Position numbers and translations under genes: made by a program
Assembly (NCBI GenBank): GCA_002085465.1
Contig: NBML01000012.1
Span: 1-20,471 of the forward strand
Origin: Desulfobacteraceae bacterium 4572_89
GTDB lineage: Bacteria; Desulfobacterota; Desulfobacteria; Desulfobacterales; Desulfobacteraceae
DNA: 20,471 nt
Reading direction: 5' to 3'
In this document: piece by piece, positions 15,258 through 20,471 of the stretch
Layout of the letters: each line of letters opens with the position of its first letter
Numbering within the stretch: position 1 is the stretch's first letter
The notes under the pieces: generated by a model
Told to the model about the DNA's origin: nothing
Seen by the model: the letters and a program-made list of their open reading frames with translations, nothing else
Database searches by the model: none

Positions 15258-16832
15258 TTATTTCAAATCCCAGTCCAATACTCCCATTCCCATGAACCGT
15301 CTGTCAAGGCTGTCTTTAGGATGGACCAGTCGACTGCCCACGGCAAAAATCGTATCTGGAAGATAAAACGGTGCCCACACGTATTGCTGTAGAAGAAAGG
15401 TGTGATATTCTTTGAAATTTTCCACCCGTTCTTCTGGTGTCCGGGACCGGGTCATGGCTTTCTGCATGAGATAATCTGACTCATTGTCATGGTACATGGC
15501 GGCATTGGGATACCCCATGCGTTTTGAGTTTAAAAACCATTCCAGGATGTCGGCATTCTCCCACTCATATGAACGGATAGCCAGCTGATGTTCCCCTTTT
15601 TTATAATAGGCACGGATGGAGCTTGGGTCCATGAGGGTTATTTTTACATCAACACCGGCCTTAGCCAGCTGGGCCTGAATGACTTCGGCAGAACGCCGGT
15701 AGGAGGATTCGTTTTTAGCCAGCAGTTTCAATTCCAATTTTTTGCCGTCCTTATCCACCCGTATTCCGTCTGGTCCCATTTTCCATCCAGCCTCTTCAAA
15801 GGCAGCCTTGGACCCTTCAAGATCAAATCTGATCTGATATTTTTGATCCACCTGGCTTGCCGGAAGTGAGTCGATCAGATATGTGTAGGCGGGCTTGCCT
15901 GCATTTGCAAACACACTTTTTGTAATGCTCTCCTGGTTGACTGCCAGGGCGATTCCCTTTCTGACCAGTTTATTGTCCAAAGGAGCAGACTGGGTATTCA
16001 TGACCATATGATACAATGAATCGCCGGGCTGGCGGATGATACTCAGGTTTTTATCTTTTTCAATCTTATCGATGAACATGGTGGGTACGGAAAAAACAAC
16101 ATCCAGTTTACCGGTTTTAAGTTCCAGAAACCGTGTGGATTCCTCTTTCATATCTTTATAAATAACTTTGTCAATAATTGCAGGCCCCTTGTTTTTAACC
16201 AGGGCCGGTCCCCATGTATAATCCGTATTTTTTACCAGCACCAGTTCATTTCCCGGAGACCATGACTTAAATTTATAGGGTCCTGATCCTACCACATGTT
16301 TGGTGCCGAAATCTTCACCATACTTTTTATAGGCAACCATACTGGGAACGGCCATAAAAGTCTGGGACATATTAAAAAACATATTGGGGTCCGGGTATTT
16401 CATATGGATGATAACAGAATGGGGTCCTGTAATCTCAACATTGTCTATGGAAGCAACCATGTATCCTGATGGTCCTGTTTCCATCTCCTTGAGAAACCAT
16501 TTTACCACCTCTGAATTAAAGGGAGAACCGTCATGGAATTTAACCCCTTGTTTCAATTTCATATCCCATGTCAGGCCATCCTCGCTGATGATCCAGGATT
16601 CAGCCAGAGACGGATAAAACTTTCCATCTATTCCCCATTCAATGAGCCTGTCATAGATCAGGGACATGGCTTCGTGGTTTAATTCCACTTTAATGGGATT
16701 AAAGGTTGTAACACCTAGTTCATTGGGATCACCGGCAGCATAGATTACTTTTTCCGCCTTTGCCTGCATGGGTGTCAGAATAAACAATGCTGCCAGGAAA
16801 ATGATACATAAATAATTGATAGGTTTTGTCAT
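15258..16832 (-). CDS. peptide-type substrate-binding protein (SBP_bac_5), system 2
   Basis: A 524-residue secreted binding protein. The ATG at 16832 is preceded by AAGGAGGAG. Residues 1-26 form a signal peptide (INYLCIIFLAALFILTP..AKA, cleavage near AKA/E). The mature part has the family blocks YDRLIEWGIDGKFYPSLAESWIISEDGLTWDMKLKQGVKFHDGSPF, GSGPYKFKSW and the C-terminal lobe. Compared with system 1, which keeps SLDPQ, the opening reads GVTTFNPIK. This places it nearer the nickel/glutathione-like subclusters, but the ligand is not readable. Because deacylase and DgcN-like genes precede it in the same operon, N-acyl-D-amino acids or D-amino-acid peptides are the natural guess. Confidence 0.93.
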   Translation of the reverse strand: MTKPINYLCIIFLAALFILTPMQAKAEKVIYAAGDPNELGVTTFNPIKVELNHEAMSLIYDRLIEWGIDGKFYPSLAESWIISEDGLTWDMKLKQGVKFHDGSPFNSEVVKWFLKEMETGPSGYMVASIDNVEITGPHSVIIHMKYPDPNMFFNMSQTFMAVPSMVAYKKYGEDFGTKHVVGSGPYKFKSWSPGNELVLVKNTDYTWGPALVKNKGPAIIDKVIYKDMKEESTRFLELKTGKLDVVFSVPTMFIDKIEKDKNLSIIRQPGDSLYHMVMNTQSAPLDNKLVRKGIALAVNQESITKSVFANAGKPAYTYLIDSLPASQVDQKYQIRFDLEGSKAAFEEAGWKMGPDGIRVDKDGKKLELKLLAKNESSYRRSAEVIQAQLAKAGVDVKITLMDPSSIRAYYKKGEHQLAIRSYEWENADILEWFLNSKRMGYPNAAMYHDNESDYLMQKAMTRSRTPEERVENFKEYHTFLLQQYVWAPFYLPDTIFAVGSRLVHPKDSLDRRFMGMGVLDWDLK

Positions 16833-16910
16833 TTGCTCCTCCTTAAATAGTAATAGTCAAATTTAAATATTATTCAGTGCACTTCATACCAGGCTGACCA
16901 TGGGCCGGTA

Positions 16911-18539
16911 TTAATTGCTCCTGGAAAGCCGCTTGCCGGGCAGCTTTTTTGTGTGTTCACCGTTCAGGACAACTGCCTGGCCATTTACAATTACATGAAC
17001 AATTCCCATTGGATATTGATGGGGGTCTTCAAAGGTTGCCCGATCCTGTATTGTGTCAGGATCAAACAGGACCAGATCGGCAGCCATGCCTTTTTTGATC
17101 AGACCCCGATCTGTTAAACCCAGTTTTCTGGCAGGCAGCCCGGTCATTTTATGGACAGCCTGTTCCAGGGTAATGCTATTTTTTTCCCGGACATATTTTC
17201 CAAGAACTCTGGGAAATGTTCCGTAAAACCGCGGATGAACAGGAGATTTTCCTGTTGGGCCCCGGGGAGTTACTGAACATCCGTCAGAACCCACCATGCC
17301 GTGGGGGTTCTGCATAATGGTTACCAGATCTTTTTCAGACATGGCAAACACGATCATTCCAAGCCCCCCGTTTTCCTGGCAAAAAACTTGAAAAATTGCC
17401 TCCAGAGGATCAAGCCCCAGGGTTTTGGCCATCTGTTCCACTGTAAGACCGTTCAATGCCATGTTTTCCGGCCGGGTATAGCCCAGAATCTGTATCCTGT
17501 CCCATCCCAGCCCTTCCATGGGATTGTCCCAGTCATCGGGAGGATTTGTCATTTCCGCCACTATTTTTTTTCTGGTGTGGTCTGTTGTGAGAAAATCCAT
17601 AAGCCTGGAGGCACCACCCTCTTTGGCCCAGGAAGGAAAGATTTCCAGCAAACCGGTATGATAGGCCGTATAAGGATATTGATCGAAATGAACTCGTACC
17701 CCTTGTTTTCTGGCCTGATCAATCTTGTCAAGGAGCAGGGTGCTTTTTCCCCACATGACAGGGGTTTCACACTTTAAATGAGAGATTTGAAGGGAAACCC
17801 CGGATTCCCTGGCCACGGACAAGGCTTCCTCCACTGCTTCAAAAAGAAATTTTCCTTCACTGCGCATGTGGGTTGAATAGATACCATGAAAGTCTTTGAC
17901 AACCATGGCCAGTTCCATAAGTTCTCTTTTATCGGCAAAAGCTCCGGGATGGTAGATAAGACCTGATGAGAGCCCAAAAGCCCCTTTTTCAAGTTCTCTT
18001 TTCAAAAGATACTTCATTTGTTTCATCTCATTTTGATCCGGAGGCCTGTTTTCATATCCCATGACATTGGCACGCAGGGTGGAGTGTCCCACCAGGGGTA
18101 CAACGTTCACAGCCGTTCCATTGGCTGACAATTGAGAATAAAAATCATCCAGGCTTTCCCAATTCCATTCTTCCGGGGATATATGCTGTTTATAATATTT
18201 TCCAAGGTCTGTCATATATTCCATAAATGCATCCCGCCCGGCGGGAAGAACAGGAGCTGGTGATCCACCGCAATTGCCGGTCACTTCTGTTGTCACTCCC
18301 TGTCTGACCCGGCTTTCCGCCGTAGGTTCCAAAAGAAGAGTAAAATCAGAATGGGTATGGATATCTATGAATCCAGGGCTTACAACCAGTCCTGATCCAT
18401 TTATTATTTTTGAACAGGCCAGGTTTATTTCCCTATCCATGTGAGTGATGACCCCCTTGGTAACACCAAGATCTGCCTGAAACGGTTTGGCACCGCTTCC
18501 ATCAATCACCCTGGCATTTTTAATAAGCAGATCAGGCAT
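16911..18539 (-). CDS. N-acyl-D-amino-acid deacylase (D-aminoacylase family)
   Basis: A 542-residue amidohydrolase that would hydrolyse N-acyl-D-amino acids to a fatty or acetic acid and the free D-amino acid. The N-terminal beta domain LIKNARVIDGSG leads into PGFIDIHTHSD (His61, His63). GNCGGSPAP contains Cys90, the metal-bridging residue of D-aminoacylases. His224 (STHMRSEG), His254 (ISHLKC) and Asp419 (GSDG) complete the site. The C-terminal MTGLPARKLGLTDRGLIKKGMAADLVLFDP block is typical. The start is set at ATG 18539 because GGAAGG lies upstream and the family domain begins there; ATG 18566 has no ribosome site. It overlaps the end of the DUF1611 gene by 8 bp, so the two are coupled. No signal peptide, so it is cytoplasmic. 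Dihydroorotase-like annotation is less likely given the GNCG motif. Confidence 0.92.
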   Translation of the reverse strand: MPDLLIKNARVIDGSGAKPFQADLGVTKGVITHMDREINLACSKIINGSGLVVSPGFIDIHTHSDFTLLLEPTAESRVRQGVTTEVTGNCGGSPAPVLPAGRDAFMEYMTDLGKYYKQHISPEEWNWESLDDFYSQLSANGTAVNVVPLVGHSTLRANVMGYENRPPDQNEMKQMKYLLKRELEKGAFGLSSGLIYHPGAFADKRELMELAMVVKDFHGIYSTHMRSEGKFLFEAVEEALSVARESGVSLQISHLKCETPVMWGKSTLLLDKIDQARKQGVRVHFDQYPYTAYHTGLLEIFPSWAKEGGASRLMDFLTTDHTRKKIVAEMTNPPDDWDNPMEGLGWDRIQILGYTRPENMALNGLTVEQMAKTLGLDPLEAIFQVFCQENGGLGMIVFAMSEKDLVTIMQNPHGMVGSDGCSVTPRGPTGKSPVHPRFYGTFPRVLGKYVREKNSITLEQAVHKMTGLPARKLGLTDRGLIKKGMAADLVLFDPDTIQDRATFEDPHQYPMGIVHVIVNGQAVVLNGEHTKKLPGKRLSRSN

Positions 18540-19719
18540 GGGATCCTTCCTTTTCTTTATAGACATTTTTTTTCATGGGTGTTGTGTCGGGCAAATGGTC
18601 ATGTTCATGGATAAACTGCTGGATTACAGGAAGAATCTTTTCCATGGCTTCTTCCAAGGGACAGATAACAGGGATACCAATTTTTTTCTCAAGCTGCCGG
18701 GCGTACGAATCCAGGTCTTCCCTGTTTCCGCCGGTACCATTTAAGGTAACGGCAATAACCTTTGTTCCGTACATTTCAATGAGTTTAATCTCACTTTCTA
18801 TCTCCGGCAGCAGGCACCCTATATCTTCGGCAGTATCATAGAACTCCCTGAACGGGGCATGCTGGAGAACCACCCCTTTAATGTTCCCTGACACAATAAT
18901 TTCAGCCCCACAGGGACCCAGGGGATTTCTCATCCCGGATTGACCTTCCACAACAATAAGATCGGGACACGCTTCCTGTTCACATTTGACAATAGCCGCT
19001 TCCACCTCCCCACTGACAAAATCATTGATAGTGGTGTCCAGAATAAATCCATGGGGATTGCCCTGGAGCCAGCCGGTTTGACCGGTATAGATCATTTCTG
19101 AATATAGCCCAATATTTTGGCAGGTCTCAACAATCATACGGGACGTGGTCCGCTTACCAAGGGCACAATCTGTCCCCAATACTGCCACACGGGGAATTTT
19201 CATGTCAAAGATGCGACCTGACCAGAAATGAAGCTGATCAAAGGGTTTATGTCTGCGGACATCAATGATTTTTACATTGTTTTCCAGCGCAGCCTTTTTA
19301 AAAACCGGGTTGTCGCCCAGCAGCATGTGCATCCCATTGACAATGGAAATTCCATAATGGATGATACCCAGTGTCAGGGCCTGCCATTTTTCATTCAGTC
19401 TGCCACCACTCAGTGCAACACCAATGATGGCATAATCCGGCTTTTTTCCCTGGGCAGCCAGACAATCATCCATATTGGAATAAACAGGAACATTGCGGTG
19501 GATACCGTCAAGGACCTCACCAGCATCCAGGCCCGCACTGTTATGATCAATAACCCCCATAATATCAAACCGTTCAGTTCCACGTATAAGGCCGTGGGCA
19601 GTCTTTGCATCGGCAGAATCCAGGCTGCCGTTGGTCAAAATAACTGCAGACCCCATCAGTGTACGATTTTTTTTCTCCATAAAAGATTTAATTTTATGAT
19701 TGCCGCTATCAGGTTTCAT
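18532..19719 (-). CDS. DUF1611 family P-loop protein, DgcN-like
   Basis: A 395-residue protein with the two DUF1611 parts. The N-terminal domain is AVILTNGSLDSADAKTAHGLIRG..VIDHNSAGLDAGEVLDG. The C-terminal P-loop domain starts near RVAVLGTDCALGKRTTSR (P-loop 182-191), followed by YTGQTGWLQG, IVVEGQSGMRNPLGPCG and VVLQHAPFREFYD. Members called DgcN were described as N-acetyltransferases in D-glutamate catabolism; I recall this from the literature and the function here is inferred. The D-aminoacylase gene overlaps its end, which fits D-amino-acid metabolism. ATG 19719 has GGGAG/AAAGAG ahead. About 20 residues precede the usual family start, and the gene begins 10 nt after the stop of a truncated amidohydrolase. 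Confidence 0.85.
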   Translation of the reverse strand: MKPDSGNHKIKSFMEKKNRTLMGSAVILTNGSLDSADAKTAHGLIRGTERFDIMGVIDHNSAGLDAGEVLDGIHRNVPVYSNMDDCLAAQGKKPDYAIIGVALSGGRLNEKWQALTLGIIHYGISIVNGMHMLLGDNPVFKKAALENNVKIIDVRRHKPFDQLHFWSGRIFDMKIPRVAVLGTDCALGKRTTSRMIVETCQNIGLYSEMIYTGQTGWLQGNPHGFILDTTINDFVSGEVEAAIVKCEQEACPDLIVVEGQSGMRNPLGPCGAEIIVSGNIKGVVLQHAPFREFYDTAEDIGCLLPEIESEIKLIEMYGTKVIAVTLNGTGGNREDLDSYARQLEKKIGIPVICPLEEAMEKILPVIQQFIHEHDHLPDTTPMKKNVYKEKEGSHA

Positions 19720-19729
19720 TAGATTCTCT

Positions 19730-20471
19730 TTACTCCCAATCCAGGTTGTTATTGGATGAGCACCCGTCCGTGCCTAATCCGACTGTCAAGCCCGCGTTTA
19801 CCATGTCACGTATTGGGGCTATACCTGCGCACAGTTTCATATTGCTTTCAGGCACGTGAACGATTTTCATCCCTTTTTTGAAAACACGGGAGATCTCCAT
19901 TTCATCGAGATGTATTGCATGGGCTGCGATAAGACCCTTGTCTATCAATCCAAGCCGGTCTAAGTAGAAAACCGGCCTTTTACCGGTCCTTTTTATAATT
20001 TCATTGATTTCGTCAGACGTCTCGGAAAGGTGGATCTGAAGGGGCAAATCAAACCGTCTGGATATCTCCCACGCACCTTTTAAGGTCTGTTCGGAACACG
20101 TGACAGGACTGTGGCAAAACAAACCAGGCGTAATCAGGGTCGAAAAACCGAGCCATCTTTCTATGAATTCCTTTGCCACCATCAGGTTTTTTGTCGGGTC
20201 AGGGACACCCGGTGCAGGAAAATCAATAATCCCCTGGGCAATAAGGCCCCTGAGTCCGGATTCGTGCACGGCCCGAACCGTCTCATCCTGAAAAAAATAC
20301 CCGTCTGCAATGCAGGTGGTCCCGGATGCAATCATCTCAAGACATCCCAAGAGTGAACCCCAGTAGACCGTGTCCGGGTTAAGGTACTTTGCCTCAGCAG
20401 GAAATATTTTTTCAAAAAGCCATTGCTTCAAAGGCAGATCATCGGCAAGGCCCCTGAAAAGCGTCATGGCC
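19730..20471 (-). CDS. amidohydrolase of MTA/SAH-deaminase type, 5' partial and 3' truncated
   Basis: The frame enters from beyond the right edge; the Met at 20467 belongs to the internal family block MTLFRGLADDLPL, so it is not the true start. Metal and substrate residues seen are GLFCHSP, LQIHLSET, AAHAIHLDE and the catalytic LGTDG. The family includes 5-methylthioadenosine/S-adenosylhomocysteine deaminases and chlorohydrolases such as TrzN. Relatives continue for roughly 120-150 residues after GTDGxxSNN, but here TAA follows SSNNNLDWE directly. The last barrel segment and the C-terminal beta domain are therefore missing. The reading frame otherwise looks intact. It is the first visible gene of the D-amino-acid-type operon; function after truncation is doubtful. 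Confidence 0.85.
   Translation of the reverse strand, partial: AMTLFRGLADDLPLKQWLFEKIFPAEAKYLNPDTVYWGSLLGCLEMIASGTTCIADGYFFQDETVRAVHESGLRGLIAQGIIDFPAPGVPDPTKNLMVAKEFIERWLGFSTLITPGLFCHSPVTCSEQTLKGAWEISRRFDLPLQIHLSETSDEINEIIKRTGKRPVFYLDRLGLIDKGLIAAHAIHLDEMEISRVFKKGMKIVHVPESNMKLCAGIAPIRDMVNAGLTVGLGTDGCSSNNNLDWE

Noticed and set aside
1..20471. CRISPR arrays, tRNA/rRNA genes, transposases or phage genes
   Set aside because: No regularly spaced repeats, cloverleaf-like sequences or recognisable mobile-element proteins were seen on either strand.

Overview
The window reads like a piece of chromosome from an anaerobic bacterium, most likely a marine sulfate-reducing Desulfobacterota of the Desulfobacter/Desulfobacula kind. 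This placement is inferred from gene content: a glycyl-radical enzyme with its activase, a long ~600-residue acyl-CoA dehydrogenase and two peptide-type ABC transporters. No rRNA, tRNA, CRISPR array, IS element or phage gene was seen.

Region A, minus strand, 8644 down to 1, is one compact transcription unit. It runs: periplasmic peptide-binding protein, two permeases, two ATPases, a 62-residue cysteine-containing protein, a membrane-anchored metallo-beta-lactamase-fold hydrolase, a glycyl-radical activase and a glycyl-radical enzyme that leaves the window. Several joints are 4-bp start/stop overlaps, which suggests translational coupling. The glycyl-radical enzyme resembles the hydroxyproline dehydratase/isethionate lyase branch. 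It appears damaged: about 40 residues are missing before the PGRLDQ segment, and family sequence is lost just after the catalytic Cys loop. Its activase also lacks the usual ferredoxin insert.

Region B, 8817-11235, holds a DUF523/TudS-like gene on the minus strand and, divergently, a ~604-residue acyl-CoA dehydrogenase on the plus strand. Between them is a promoter overlapped by an almost perfect 20-bp palindrome that resembles TetR-family fatty-acid operators.

Region C, minus strand, 20471 down to 11248, is a second compact unit. It runs: an amidohydrolase of the MTA/SAH deaminase type (5' end outside the window, 3' end apparently truncated), a DUF1611/DgcN-like P-loop protein, an N-acyl-D-amino-acid deacylase, and a second complete peptide-type ABC transporter in the order binding protein, B, C, D, F. 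The combination suggests uptake and catabolism of D-amino-acid-containing or N-acylated compounds. A 123-bp gap between the two permease genes holds a palindromic repeat that looks like a dispersed element.

Start codons were moved from the longest reading frame wherever a Shine-Dalgarno sequence or a 4-bp overlap favoured a shorter form. Family calls rest on recognisable motifs and remembered family sequences, not on a database search.
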